Shown here in pieces: positions 17,702 to 26,675 of a DNA stretch of 39,905 nt (its first letter is position 1; each line of letters opens with the position of its first letter). The notes below the pieces were generated by a model that worked only from the letters and a program-made list of their open reading frames with translations, was not told where the DNA came from and searched no databases. The translations under genes were made by a program, and so were the position numbers. The DNA is from Mucilaginibacter sp. Its GTDB lineage: Bacteria; Bacteroidota; Bacteroidia; Sphingobacteriales; Sphingobacteriaceae. The DNA lies in the NCBI RefSeq assembly GCF_028288105.1, contig NZ_JAQBOI010000051.1, forward strand, positions 1 to 39,905, given 5' to 3'.

Positions 17702-19087
17702 ATGAAGAAATTCTATTCATTACTAATCGGGATTGGTTTAAGTGCAGGGGTTAGCGCTCAAAAAGTAGCGCCGTTTAAGGCAGGTGACAGGGTGGCATTT
17801 GTAGGCAACAGCATTACCGATGGCGGCCATTATCATTCGTACATATGGCTTTATTACATGACGCATTTCCCCAACCGCCGTATTACTTGCTATAACGCAG
17901 GAATTGGCGGCGATGATATAGGGCAAATATCCGCTCGTTTTGATGATGATGTGCTGGCTAAAAAGCCAAACGTTTTAACGCTAAGCTGGGGCATGAATGA
18001 TACCGGTTACATTGAATGGTACCGCAGCGATGCGCAGGATTTTATTGATAAACGATTGGTAGGTAGCTATGCAACTTATGCGAAATTGGAGGATAAGCTG
18101 AAAAAACGGCTGGATATTCACACCATACTGATAGGTGGCTCGCCGTATGATGAAACAAGTAAATTCACCAAAAAGAATATTTATCCGCATAAAAGCGACG
18201 AGTTTGCAAAAGTGATAGATCACCAGGAGCAATCAGCCAAAAAAAATAACTGGGGCTTTGTAGATTTTTATCATCCGATGGATGCCATTAACAAACGCGA
18301 GCAGCTTAAAGATAGCACCTTTAGCCTAACACCAAACGACCGTATCCACCCGGATAATAACGGGCACCTGGTAATGGCCTACCTGTTCCTGAAAGCGCAG
18401 GGGTTAAGTAATAATTCGGTGGCTGATATCAGTATCAACGCGACTGATAAAAAACTTTCTAAAGCGGTGAATTGTTCGGTTCTAAATTTATCGGCAACTG
18501 CTAAATCGTTATCATTTAACTATTTGGCTAAGTCGCTGCCATACCCGCTGGATACCATTCCACGCGGCTGGGGCAATAACAAAAAGCAATCAGATGCATT
18601 AAAAGTGGTGCCTTTTAATGATGAATTTAACAGGGAGATGTTAACCGTAAAAAGCCTGAAAGAAGGCAGGTACGATCTGCTGATAGATGGTGAACGCATG
18701 GGTAGTTGGGCAGCATCTGAGTTTGCCAACGGCATTAACCTGGCCGAAATAAGCACTACACCGCAGTATCAGCAGGCCATCCAGATCCGCGAGTTGAATG
18801 AGGAGCGATGGGATATTGAGCGCCGCTTGCGTATGTACATTTGGATGGAGTACGATTTTCTTAAAGAAAAAGGCCTGTTGTATAATGACAGCAACGCCGC
18901 TATGGATACCGTTAAGAAATATGCTGTAAAAAATATTTTTGTAAACGGCAATAAAGACAATTATAGCCGAGCCCGTTACAAAAGCGTTCGCGATGCATGG
19001 CAAAAGCAAATGAATGTATTAACAGACCAGATCTACGCCATTAACAAACCGAAAACCCACCGCATCCAGATCATCGCTTCAAAATAA
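17702..19087 (+). CDS. SGNH/GDSL hydrolase B, secreted, paralogue of hydrolase A
   Basis: 461 aa, signal peptide ending GVSAQ. SGNH residues sit at the same positions as in hydrolase A within one residue: S37 in GNS, NAGIGG, N99 in GMND, D213 and H216 in DRIHP. The two proteins align over their whole length, including the unknown helical C-terminal domain (LNEERWDIERRLRMYIWMEY, SVRDAWQKQMNVL), so they arose by gene duplication within this locus. It follows GH92-1 by 7 bases and overlaps the next frame at TAATG, so the three genes form an operon. Likely an acyl-esterase working with the mannosidase; acetyl removal is inference. Confidence 0.85.
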   Translation: MKKFYSLLIGIGLSAGVSAQKVAPFKAGDRVAFVGNSITDGGHYHSYIWLYYMTHFPNRRITCYNAGIGGDDIGQISARFDDDVLAKKPNVLTLSWGMNDTGYIEWYRSDAQDFIDKRLVGSYATYAKLEDKLKKRLDIHTILIGGSPYDETSKFTKKNIYPHKSDEFAKVIDHQEQSAKKNNWGFVDFYHPMDAINKREQLKDSTFSLTPNDRIHPDNNGHLVMAYLFLKAQGLSNNSVADISINATDKKLSKAVNCSVLNLSATAKSLSFNYLAKSLPYPLDTIPRGWGNNKKQSDALKVVPFNDEFNREMLTVKSLKEGRYDLLIDGERMGSWAASEFANGINLAEISTTPQYQQAIQIRELNEERWDIERRLRMYIWMEYDFLKEKGLLYNDSNAAMDTVKKYAVKNIFVNGNKDNYSRARYKSVRDAWQKQMNVLTDQIYAINKPKTHRIQIIASK

Positions 19088-19101
19088 TGCCACTTCGTAA
19101 T

Positions 19102-19929
19102 ATGAATACTAAAAAGATCATCACCCTTTTCCTCATCTGTGCAACTTCATTTTTGCTGAAAGCGAACGCGGCTACAGTTGATACGGCACTTACACACAGC
19201 GCCGCTATGAATAAGGATATAAAAGCGGTAATTGTAAAACCTGCAAATTATTCTGCGGCCAAAAAATACCCGGTTATGTATCTGCTTCATGGTTTTAGCG
19301 GCAACTACAGCGACTGGATAAAGAAAGTGCCGGCCATTTCTAAGCTGGCAGATACCTATCATATGCTGATAGTTTGCCCCGATGGCAACTTTGCCGGCTG
19401 GTACTTTGATAGCCCCATGAATAAGGAATGGATGTATGAAACATATGTGGCTAATGAGTTGGTAAACTATATTGATAAACACTATTCGACTATTACGAAC
19501 CGAAAAGGGAGGGCTATTACTGGCCTGAGTATGGGTGGCCACGGTGCACTTTTCCTGGCCTTTAAACATCAGGATATTTTTGGGGCCGCAGGCAGCATGA
19601 GCGGCGTGGTAGATATACGCCAGTTTGCCGATAGTTATGGTATAGAGCAAGTGTTGGGCAAGTATAGCGAACGCCCCGAAGTATGGGAACAGCACTGCGT
19701 GGTAAGCTTGGTTTACTTATTAAAACCTAATGCACTGGCGCTAACATTTGATTGTGGTTATGACGATGGCATGTACAGCGGCAACCAGGAACTACATGAA
19801 AAGCTGATAGAGCGGAAGATTCCGCATGATTACACTGTACGGCCGGGAGGCCACTCCTGGGAGTATTGGGGTAACTCCGTAAACTATCAGGCATTGTTTT
19901 TTAGCAGGTACTTCAATAACCAAAAATAG
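19102..19929 (+). CDS. Secreted alpha/beta-hydrolase esterase (esterase D / FrmB-like)
   Basis: Alpha/beta-hydrolase of the PF00756 esterase family (S-formylglutathione hydrolase, feruloyl esterase and mycolyltransferase relatives), 275 aa from this start. An ATG at 19087 overlaps the previous stop (TAATG), but the ATG at 19102 gives a cleaner signal peptide, MNTKKIITLFLICATSFLLKANA. Catalytic features: YLLHGFSGN oxyanion block, nucleophile Ser143 in GLSMGG, Asp221/222 in DCGYDDG, and His251 in GGHSWEYW. It is exported, so a housekeeping formaldehyde role is unlikely; removal of an ester substituent from the glycan is inferred from its place behind GH92 and SGNH hydrolase B. Confidence 0.83.
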   Translation: MNTKKIITLFLICATSFLLKANAATVDTALTHSAAMNKDIKAVIVKPANYSAAKKYPVMYLLHGFSGNYSDWIKKVPAISKLADTYHMLIVCPDGNFAGWYFDSPMNKEWMYETYVANELVNYIDKHYSTITNRKGRAITGLSMGGHGALFLAFKHQDIFGAAGSMSGVVDIRQFADSYGIEQVLGKYSERPEVWEQHCVVSLVYLLKPNALALTFDCGYDDGMYSGNQELHEKLIERKIPHDYTVRPGGHSWEYWGNSVNYQALFFSRYFNNQK

Positions 19930-20047
19930 TACTGGCAAATTCTTTTGAAAACATTGTTTGTTTCCACTTTAAAACTTATTAAAATGCTAAATTACAGTGG
20001 TGTAAATCTCAAATTTGCTAAAAGTAAAAAAATGTTAAAAAAACTTT

Positions 20048-20063
20048 GCTAAATCGTTTTTAC
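20048..20063 (+). promoter_or_regulatory. LacI-type operator 1 of the SusD1 operon
   Basis: GCTAAATCGTTTTTAC overlaps TTTG (20045-20048) and is followed after 19 bases by TATATTAG (20068-20075), one mismatch from TAnnTTTG. Same layout as at the GH92-1 promoter. Implies a 5' leader of about 150 bases. Confidence 0.65.
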
Positions 20064-20155
20064 AACTTATATTAGCACATAATTACAGACCAATAATTAT
20101 AAACCAATTATTTAATTTTAATAGAGCATATCAATCCGGCATCTTTTCCTAAGTT

Positions 20156-20171
20156 GCTAAAACGATTTTTT
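20156..20171 (+). promoter_or_regulatory. LacI-type operator 2 of the SusD1 operon
   Basis: GCTAAAACGATTTTTT, 108 bases downstream of operator 1 and preceded by a TTG. It may mark a second promoter or a second repressor site that allows looping; the -7 match here is poor. Confidence 0.55.
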
Positions 20172-20229
20172 GATGCCTAATATATAAAATACTGAAGCTT
20201 AACAGCTTTTATTATTATAACCCTATAGT

Positions 20230-21978
20230 ATGAAAAAAATTTACTTTCAGTCAGTTGCTTATACTCTCTTTCTGGCGCTTTTCTTTTTTGCATCATGCAA
20301 AAAGGAGGGCTTTCTGAGCCAGACTACCACCTCTAACCTTACAGAAGAAACTGTTTTTAAGGATAGCGCCAATACAGTAAGCTTTTTGGCCGGCATTTAT
20401 GAAAATGTGGGCTTTAGCGCTTCAGCAAGGCGGTTCACTTATGGCCTAACACCTAACGGAGGGTTAGATGCTTCATCAGATGAAGCGGAAGTGTATAATT
20501 CTGGTGGCTCTACTGCGCTGGCCTGGGAAACCGGTACTATTAATGCAGCGGTAGTTACCGATGATGCCTATAAAAAATCGTATGCCAGTATCAGAGCGGT
20601 TAACCAGTTGCTGAAAAATATGGGCAGAGTCCCTATTAATAATTTCGCGAAAACACAAATGAAAGCTGAGGCCCGCTTTTTAAGGGCCTGGTACTATGCT
20701 ATCCTGCTGAAACATTATGGCGGCGTGCATTTATTGGGCGATAGTATTTATACCTATACCGATAAGATCCCCGCAAGCCGCAATACTTACGAAGAATGTG
20801 TAAATTATATCTTATCTGAATGTGATGCAGCTGCGCAGGACTTACCAACTACACAAAGTGGTGTAGGTTATGGCAGAGCATCAAAAGGTGCTTGCCTTGC
20901 ACTTAAATCTCGCGTGCTGTTATACGCTGCAAGCCCGTTGTTTAGCGGCCAATCACTTACAGGTACAAAAAATGATGCGGTATTAGGTTATACGAAATTC
21001 ACAGACGAATTAAAAAAAGAAAGGTGGAAGCTGGCGCAGGATGCCGCAGAAGCTGTAATAAGCTTGGGGGCTTATCATTTAAATATAGATAACGCTACCC
21101 CGGGTATTGGTTTTCAAAACCTTTTTACCCTGCGGTATAATACCGAATATATATTCCAGTTGATGCGCCCTACAGGAAATGTAGACCTGGAAGAATTGTT
21201 CCAGCCGCCATCGCGTACCGGCAAAAACGGCGCGTTCCCTTTACAGGGTTTGGTTGATGCCTTCCCGATGAAAAATGGTAAGGCCATTACCGATCCAACA
21301 TCGGGCTATAATGCGCAGGACCCTTTCGCAGGCCGCGACCCACGTTTAGATTTTACGGTTATCCGCGATCAAACACTCTTGCAGAACAGGCTTGTGCCGG
21401 GCTTTTCGCCGGTTAATATTTACCAGGGTACTTACAAAGGTGTAGCTACAGGGCCTGATGCTGTGCATGTAGGCACATCTACCGGATATTATACCAATAA
21501 AATGCTTTCGCCAAATGCGGTATCGCAGGATTTTACCCATCGTACCGATAGGGTGCTGCCTTTGATCCGTTATGCCGAGATCCTGCTTAATTATGCTGAG
21601 GCTGCCAACGAATATAACGGACCAACCGCTGAGGTGTATCAAGCTGTTGAGGCCATAAGGGAACGGGCCGGCTTGGTGCCGTACCAATTGCCGGCGGGGC
21701 TTAACCAGACAGAGATGCGTTTAGCTATCCAAAACGAGCGCCGTATTGAACTGGCATTTGAAGAGCACCGTTTTTGGGATGTGCGCCGCTGGAAAATAGC
21801 CGAACAAACCGATAATATACAAACCAAAGGGTTGGAAATTAATCGCAATGGTAACGCTGCTACCTATATTATTTTTAATGTACGTAAGCGCAATTTCCGC
21901 CCGGCAATGTACTTGTGGCCTTTACCGCAAAGCGAGGTGGCTAAATCACCCGAGCTGATCCAAAACCCCGGTTATTAA
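20230..21978 (+). CDS. RagB/SusD-family glycan-binding lipoprotein (SusD1)
   Basis: 582-aa surface glycan-binding lipoprotein that would form the lid of a SusC porin. The signal peptide ends FASC with lipidated Cys23. SusD features: the N-terminal LTEETVFKDSANTVSFLAGIYE segment, TPR-like helices around AEARFLRAWYYAILLKHYGGV, the RVLLYAASPLF block, and the C-terminal RLAIQNERRIELAFEEHRFWDVRRWK block ending in PGY. It opens the six-gene nutrient-import operon, behind two operators. Unusually it precedes accessory lipoproteins and its SusC rather than following a SusC gene. It aligns with SusD2 at all these blocks but is clearly diverged. Confidence 0.93.
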   Translation: MKKIYFQSVAYTLFLALFFFASCKKEGFLSQTTTSNLTEETVFKDSANTVSFLAGIYENVGFSASARRFTYGLTPNGGLDASSDEAEVYNSGGSTALAWETGTINAAVVTDDAYKKSYASIRAVNQLLKNMGRVPINNFAKTQMKAEARFLRAWYYAILLKHYGGVHLLGDSIYTYTDKIPASRNTYEECVNYILSECDAAAQDLPTTQSGVGYGRASKGACLALKSRVLLYAASPLFSGQSLTGTKNDAVLGYTKFTDELKKERWKLAQDAAEAVISLGAYHLNIDNATPGIGFQNLFTLRYNTEYIFQLMRPTGNVDLEELFQPPSRTGKNGAFPLQGLVDAFPMKNGKAITDPTSGYNAQDPFAGRDPRLDFTVIRDQTLLQNRLVPGFSPVNIYQGTYKGVATGPDAVHVGTSTGYYTNKMLSPNAVSQDFTHRTDRVLPLIRYAEILLNYAEAANEYNGPTAEVYQAVEAIRERAGLVPYQLPAGLNQTEMRLAIQNERRIELAFEEHRFWDVRRWKIAEQTDNIQTKGLEINRNGNAATYIIFNVRKRNFRPAMYLWPLPQSEVAKSPELIQNPGY

Positions 21979-21995
21979 TATTCATAAACAATTGC

Positions 21996-22433
21996 ATGAA
22001 AAAGAATTATAACATAAAACGTATGCTGTTGCTAATGCTGGTAGTGCTAATGGCTGCAGCGTGCAAAACAGAAAAGGTATTGCCCAAACAGGAAGCGCTG
22101 AAAGATATCAGCGGAAGCTGGCAGGTAATAAAAGCAACCCGTAACGGTACCGATTTGAGCACGCTGGTAGATTTGAGCCAGTTCAGGATAAACTTTGACG
22201 GCGTTGGTTACAAGCTGATGAACAAGCTGCCTTTTATAGTAACCCAGGATGGTGCCTTCTCGTTGGATGATCCGCTGTATCCATATAAAATAACATTTAC
22301 GGCAGCGGGTGGTACGCCAATTTCAACGGCATTTACCTACCCGATTGTGAACGGCAAAAGACAGCTGAGCCTCACCTTTAGCCCGGGCTGCACAAACAAT
22401 TCTTATATATACGTACTGCAAAGAGTTAATTAA
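21996..22433 (+). CDS. Small lipoprotein, DUF5004-like (lipocalin-type)
   Basis: 145-aa predicted lipoprotein; signal peptide ends MAAAC with Cys23. After the anchor the pattern ISGSWQVIKATRNGTDLSTLVDLSQF and alternating beta-strands ending in YIYVLQRVN fit DUF5004/lipocalin-like PUL lipoproteins, as far as I recall the family. It is 17 bases after SusD1 and 23 bases before the DUF4961-like gene, a trio I recall from Bacteroidota PULs. Probably surface-exposed and accessory to glycan capture; no enzymatic residues seen. Confidence 0.65.
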   Translation: MKKNYNIKRMLLLMLVVLMAAACKTEKVLPKQEALKDISGSWQVIKATRNGTDLSTLVDLSQFRINFDGVGYKLMNKLPFIVTQDGAFSLDDPLYPYKITFTAAGGTPISTAFTYPIVNGKRQLSLTFSPGCTNNSYIYVLQRVN

Positions 22434-22456
22434 GGCCAAACACCAAAAAACAGATT

Positions 22457-23458
22457 ATGAGATCATATTTACATATAAAAGGTAAAAATTTATGGAGGGC
22501 ATGTGCCTGCCTTATATTGGGCATAGTGCTGGCCTGTTGCGGCGAAGAGATTACCGGCGTAGACCAGCCGGCAACTGCAACTGTAGGAGCAACGGTGCCC
22601 ATTACGGTGCATATTAATATCCCCACTGCCGGTAACGGCGGCCCGGATAACCTCATATTTGGTTTTTTAGTGCCGAAGGGATGGAAAGCCGCGCAAAATA
22701 CCAAGGTTACCTATAACAGCCCTGCTTTGGGTGGAGGCACCATGACGCTTTTAACCGATGCTACCCTGCCAAAGAACGGCGGCGGACTAACCTGGCCAGC
22801 GTATATGAAAAAAACCTTCGGTATTGGTGGTAACCTTATTGATGATATGGAATGGGTTGCCTACCAGTCGGACAAGGCTTATAGTCACAATGGCAACACT
22901 TTTAGCGGCGATATATTAATAAACATAAAAGTTGGCGCTGATAATAATAACATGCTTGTAAAACTGGGCTACGTAATAACCGATAGTGGTAACGGTTTCA
23001 CCAGTGATGGTAATGGTACCTATTACAGCAAGGTAATAACCCCATGCTTTGAAGTTACCGGCGGTGCTGGCGATATAGTGGATTTTTGTAACCCACAGCT
23101 TACCATTGTAGATCCGCCAAAATCATTGGATAATGATTTTGTTACGCTCACTTTTGATGGTACCGTGGCAAATACACAGCTTGGTAAAGAAACCGAAGTG
23201 TACCTCTGTGCAACCGCCTATACCAGCGATGGCAAAACCATAACGGTATGCGAACAAACTGATAAAACACGTATGGTGCAAACATCGGCAACCAGCAAAA
23301 GGTATCAGGTAACTATTTGGCCTAAGTCATTTTTCAACACAACCGATGCGCAAACCATTACCAAGATGGAGTATTTCATAACCGATAAAGCAGGTACAAC
23401 CAAGGTGGGTTACGGTAATACCCCGGCGCCGTTTGTGTACACGTTTAAGTGCGGATAA
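22457..23458 (+). CDS. PUL lipoprotein, DUF4961-like
   Basis: 333-aa lipoprotein with lipidation predicted at Cys27 (VLAC). The body is beta-rich, beginning EEITGVDQPATATVGATVPITVHINIP, an Ig-like strand pattern, then a Gly/Asn-rich region and a C-terminal beta-domain with VDPPKSLDNDFVTLTFDGTVANT. I assign it to DUF4961 from its start pattern and from its position after SusD and a DUF5004-like gene; this is recollection, not a search. Such proteins occupy the SusE/SusF position and may bind glycan on the cell surface. The next gene starts 94 bases later after an operator. Confidence 0.65.
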   Translation: MRSYLHIKGKNLWRACACLILGIVLACCGEEITGVDQPATATVGATVPITVHINIPTAGNGGPDNLIFGFLVPKGWKAAQNTKVTYNSPALGGGTMTLLTDATLPKNGGGLTWPAYMKKTFGIGGNLIDDMEWVAYQSDKAYSHNGNTFSGDILINIKVGADNNNMLVKLGYVITDSGNGFTSDGNGTYYSKVITPCFEVTGGAGDIVDFCNPQLTIVDPPKSLDNDFVTLTFDGTVANTQLGKETEVYLCATAYTSDGKTITVCEQTDKTRMVQTSATSKRYQVTIWPKSFFNTTDAQTITKMEYFITDKAGTTKVGYGNTPAPFVYTFKCG

Positions 23459-23506
23459 TTCAGCTTTTTATATAACCGGGCGTATGCAAAAAACAATGTG
23501 CGCTCT

Positions 23507-23522
23507 GCTAAAACGATATTTT
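23507..23522 (+). promoter_or_regulatory. Operator-like site between the DUF4961-like gene and SusC1
   Basis: GCTAAAACGATATTTT sits 31 bases before the SusC1 start. It may give an internal promoter or boost repression within the operon. The match is strong in the left half; -33/-7 elements are less regular than at the other sites. Confidence 0.45.
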
Positions 23523-23552
23523 ATTTTTTGCCAACAATTTAAACTTTATACA

Positions 23553-26500
23553 ATGGCTAAATGCTACTTAAATAAATACTTTACAGCTTTGGTGATACTG
23601 ATGCTGGCGCTGGGTACAACCGGCCATGCCATGCAGCAGGATACCACCGCCAAATTTAGTGCCCGCCCCGGCATGGCCGGTGGAGTTGTACTCGATGAAT
23701 ACAGTAAGCCTTTAAAGGGTGTAAAGGTAACCGTTAAGGGTAAAACAGATACGGTGAGTACCGATGGCAACGGCCGTTTTGAAATAAGCGCCGCTAACAA
23801 TACAACCCTGGTATTTAAATATCCGAATTACAATGTGCGCCAGGCAATTGTAAGGGGTAACAAAGAGATCATAGTTAGGTTGATTGATACTTATATCAAG
23901 ACCCCAGCTAAAATTGATGTGCTATATGGCACAGCCGATGTAAACAAAACCCTGGGTGCTATATCTACAATTTATACTAACCAGCTTACCACTACGCCTG
24001 CAACGCTTTATACCTATGCTTTGCCTGGCCAGTTGGCAGGCTTATTCACGCAGCAATACAGCGGTTTTGCAACCCCGCAAACTACCCCGCAAACGCACGG
24101 CGATTTCATAGGTAACGTTGTAGCGCACAATAACTATTCGCCTAATGATAATACCGAGTTTAACCTATACCTGCGCGGCCAGACGCCAATAACCATTATA
24201 GACGGTGTACAGCGCGAGATCGCTTCGCTGGACCCGGAGAGCATCGAATCCGTATCGGTTTTAAAGGATGGGCTTTCTAATATATTATTAGGTGTAAACA
24301 GCTCAAGGGGCGTTTTGCTTATCACTACAAAGCGTGCAAAAGCCGGCCCGCCACGCATATCATTTACCGCGCAAAGCGGTGTACAAACGCCGCTGGGGCT
24401 GCCAACACCTTTGCCGGCCAGCCAATACGCTTACTTGTATAACGAGGCTTTGCAAAACGATGGCAAGCCGCCTATTTACAGTAGTGCAGATTTTAATGCC
24501 TATCGTGACCATACCGACCCCCTGCGCCATCCGGATGTTAACTGGTACAATACCATCCTGCGCAATAATTCGCCCATGAACAGCTACAAGCTTAATGTAA
24601 ACGGCGGTTCGGAAATTGCCCGCTATAGTGTATCATTAAACTACCTGAACCAGGATGGTATGTTTAAAACAGCATCATCGATACCGTACAATACCAACAA
24701 TAACCTTAGCCGTTACATTATCAATTCGGACCTGATGGTTAATGTTACCAAAAAGTTCGTGGTGGATCTGCAGATGTTTGGCCGTATCCAGTCGGGCACG
24801 CAGCCTGGTGCGGGTTATGGCAATATCCTCGGTGGTTTATATTCAACACCAAACAATGCCTATCCGGCTACAAATCCCGACGGCTCTTTTGGTGGTACCA
24901 CCATGTTCACCAACAACCTTTTGTCACAAGCACAATACTCGGGTTACCAGCGCACCAACAGTAACGATGTGCTGGCTAATTTGGATCTTACCTATGATAT
25001 GAGCAGCATTACCAAAGGCCTTTCGGGTAAGGCTAAGGGGAACATGGCGCTGTCATCGCAGGGCGTGTTGAACAGGTCATTGCAAAATAATACTTTTCTG
25101 ATAAGGCCGGATAGTAGCTATGCCGGAGTAGGTACGTCTGTAGCGCAGGTAAATAATTTTAACAGCGTATCAACTGCGCGCTATTCATTCGCACAGTTAT
25201 CACTTAATTACGACAGGCAATTTGGCAAGCATAATATTACGGGTATGCTGTTGTATGATACCCGGTCTGTGAACCTCAACTTTGATTTACCAAGCGTAAC
25301 CACTAATGAAGCTTTTAAAGCAGGTTATAATTACGACGAGAAATATTTTATAGAAGGCGCGGTAAACCGTAGCGGCTACAGCCGTTATCCGCCGAATAAA
25401 CAGTTTGGAATATTTTACGCGGGCGGTTTAGGCTGGCAAATGGCTAAAGAAAACTTTATTAAAGATAACTTCAGCTGGATCTCTTCGTGGAAGTGGCGCG
25501 CCACTTATGGCCGCACCGGCAATGCCAACGTAGATAACGTAGGCTACTACAACTTCATTCAAACCTACAGCTCGCCAAATGGATACCAGTACAGCACCGG
25601 TACCAGCCGCAGCGACGTACAGGGTATTTATGCAAATCAGTTAGCCAACCCTTTTATCAGCTGGGAAAAAGCCGATAAAATTGACATAGGAGCAGACATT
25701 GCCCTGTTCAACAACCACCTTAAAGTAACTGCCGATTATTACCACGACAGGTATAAAGACTTATTACAGGTACGAGGCCGCAACAGTTTATTGCTGGGTA
25801 CGGCATACTCTTACGAAAACATTGGTGTAGTGCTTAATCAGGGTGAGGAGCTTACTTTAACCTATCAAAACAACATCAACAATTTTAATTACTTTATATC
25901 AGGTAATGCATCACTGCAATATTCTAAAAACGTGTTTAGTGATGAAACACCTACGCCGTATCCATGGTTGCGCCACACCGGCAGATCAACCGGCGCTGTT
26001 TACGGCTACACAGCTTTAGGTTTCTTTAAAGATGCCCAGGAAGCCGCAACCAGTGCAACTACAACCGGCTATACAGCACAAGCGGGCGATGTAAAATACC
26101 AGGATCTGAATAAAGACGGAATCATTAACCAGTTTGACATTTCGGCTATCGGAAACCAAAGGCCACTATTGTTCTACGGCACATCATTGGGGTTCAATTA
26201 CAAGGGCTTCAGCTTCAGTATGATTATTCAGGGAGTTAAAAATAGCCAATTTATGTTCAACAAAGCTATGGTGAACAGCTTTGCGGGCGTGGGCTTTCTT
26301 GGGCTTACCTATGCTGGCCAGGGTTATGATAACCTAACCGGCAGATGGACGCCCGAAACAGCTGCTACGGCAACGCTTCCACGCTTATCGCTGGGCAATG
26401 CCAATAACACGGCCAATTCAACCCTTTATTTACGTTCTGGCGATTACCTCAGGCTAAAAAATGCAGAGATAGGCTATAACCTGCCTTACCAATGGATAAA

Positions 26501-26648
26501 GAAATTTAGATTATCGGGTGTGAGGTTATTTGCGAACGGCGAAAACCTGGTAACTCTTTACGGCTACAAAGGCATCGATCCGGAAGTGAGCAACGGGGCA
26601 TATCCTATACAGCGGGTAATAAACGCAGGTGTTACCATTAAGCTTTAA
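23553..26648 (+). CDS. SusC/RagA-family TonB-dependent transporter (SusC1)
   Basis: Outer-membrane TonB-dependent importer for oligosaccharides, 1031 aa. The open frame extends back to 23433, but the ATG at 23553 yields a proper signal peptide (MAKCYLNKYFTALVILMLALGTTGHA) and leaves the upstream operator outside the gene. Domains in order: carboxypeptidase-regulatory-like Ig domain (about 40-110, GGVVLDEYSKPLKGVKVTVKG), plug domain with IDVLYGTADVNKTLGAIS and DGVQREIASLDPESIESVSVLKDG, then a 22-strand barrel ending in GVTIKL. The plug motif is weaker than in SusC2 (LYGTA instead of a VGYGT-type sequence, and a shortened RG region). It is 27 bases upstream of SusD2, the usual C-D order, so these two probably form a complex. 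Confidence 0.93.
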   Translation: MAKCYLNKYFTALVILMLALGTTGHAMQQDTTAKFSARPGMAGGVVLDEYSKPLKGVKVTVKGKTDTVSTDGNGRFEISAANNTTLVFKYPNYNVRQAIVRGNKEIIVRLIDTYIKTPAKIDVLYGTADVNKTLGAISTIYTNQLTTTPATLYTYALPGQLAGLFTQQYSGFATPQTTPQTHGDFIGNVVAHNNYSPNDNTEFNLYLRGQTPITIIDGVQREIASLDPESIESVSVLKDGLSNILLGVNSSRGVLLITTKRAKAGPPRISFTAQSGVQTPLGLPTPLPASQYAYLYNEALQNDGKPPIYSSADFNAYRDHTDPLRHPDVNWYNTILRNNSPMNSYKLNVNGGSEIARYSVSLNYLNQDGMFKTASSIPYNTNNNLSRYIINSDLMVNVTKKFVVDLQMFGRIQSGTQPGAGYGNILGGLYSTPNNAYPATNPDGSFGGTTMFTNNLLSQAQYSGYQRTNSNDVLANLDLTYDMSSITKGLSGKAKGNMALSSQGVLNRSLQNNTFLIRPDSSYAGVGTSVAQVNNFNSVSTARYSFAQLSLNYDRQFGKHNITGMLLYDTRSVNLNFDLPSVTTNEAFKAGYNYDEKYFIEGAVNRSGYSRYPPNKQFGIFYAGGLGWQMAKENFIKDNFSWISSWKWRATYGRTGNANVDNVGYYNFIQTYSSPNGYQYSTGTSRSDVQGIYANQLANPFISWEKADKIDIGADIALFNNHLKVTADYYHDRYKDLLQVRGRNSLLLGTAYSYENIGVVLNQGEELTLTYQNNINNFNYFISGNASLQYSKNVFSDETPTPYPWLRHTGRSTGAVYGYTALGFFKDAQEAATSATTTGYTAQAGDVKYQDLNKDGIINQFDISAIGNQRPLLFYGTSLGFNYKGFSFSMIIQGVKNSQFMFNKAMVNSFAGVGFLGLTYAGQGYDNLTGRWTPETAATATLPRLSLGNANNTANSTLYLRSGDYLRLKNAEIGYNLPYQWIKKFRLSGVRLFANGENLVTLYGYKGIDPEVSNGAYPIQRVINAGVTIKL

Positions 26649-26675
26649 TTTTTGGCCATTATAGAAAATACGATC

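Larger units (their letters stand above)
19930..20229. other. 300-base regulatory region upstream of the SusD1 operon
   Basis: No ORF. It contains four copies of GCTAAA in the same orientation: 19986, 20017, 20048 and 20156. The last two extend to full operator-like 16-mers and are listed separately; the first two match only in the half-site. No terminator for the preceding esterase operon is obvious. Confidence 0.6.

Noticed and set aside
19147..19695. 182-aa minus-strand ORF inside the esterase
   Set aside because: Opposite the catalytic core of the esterase; no start context or domain.
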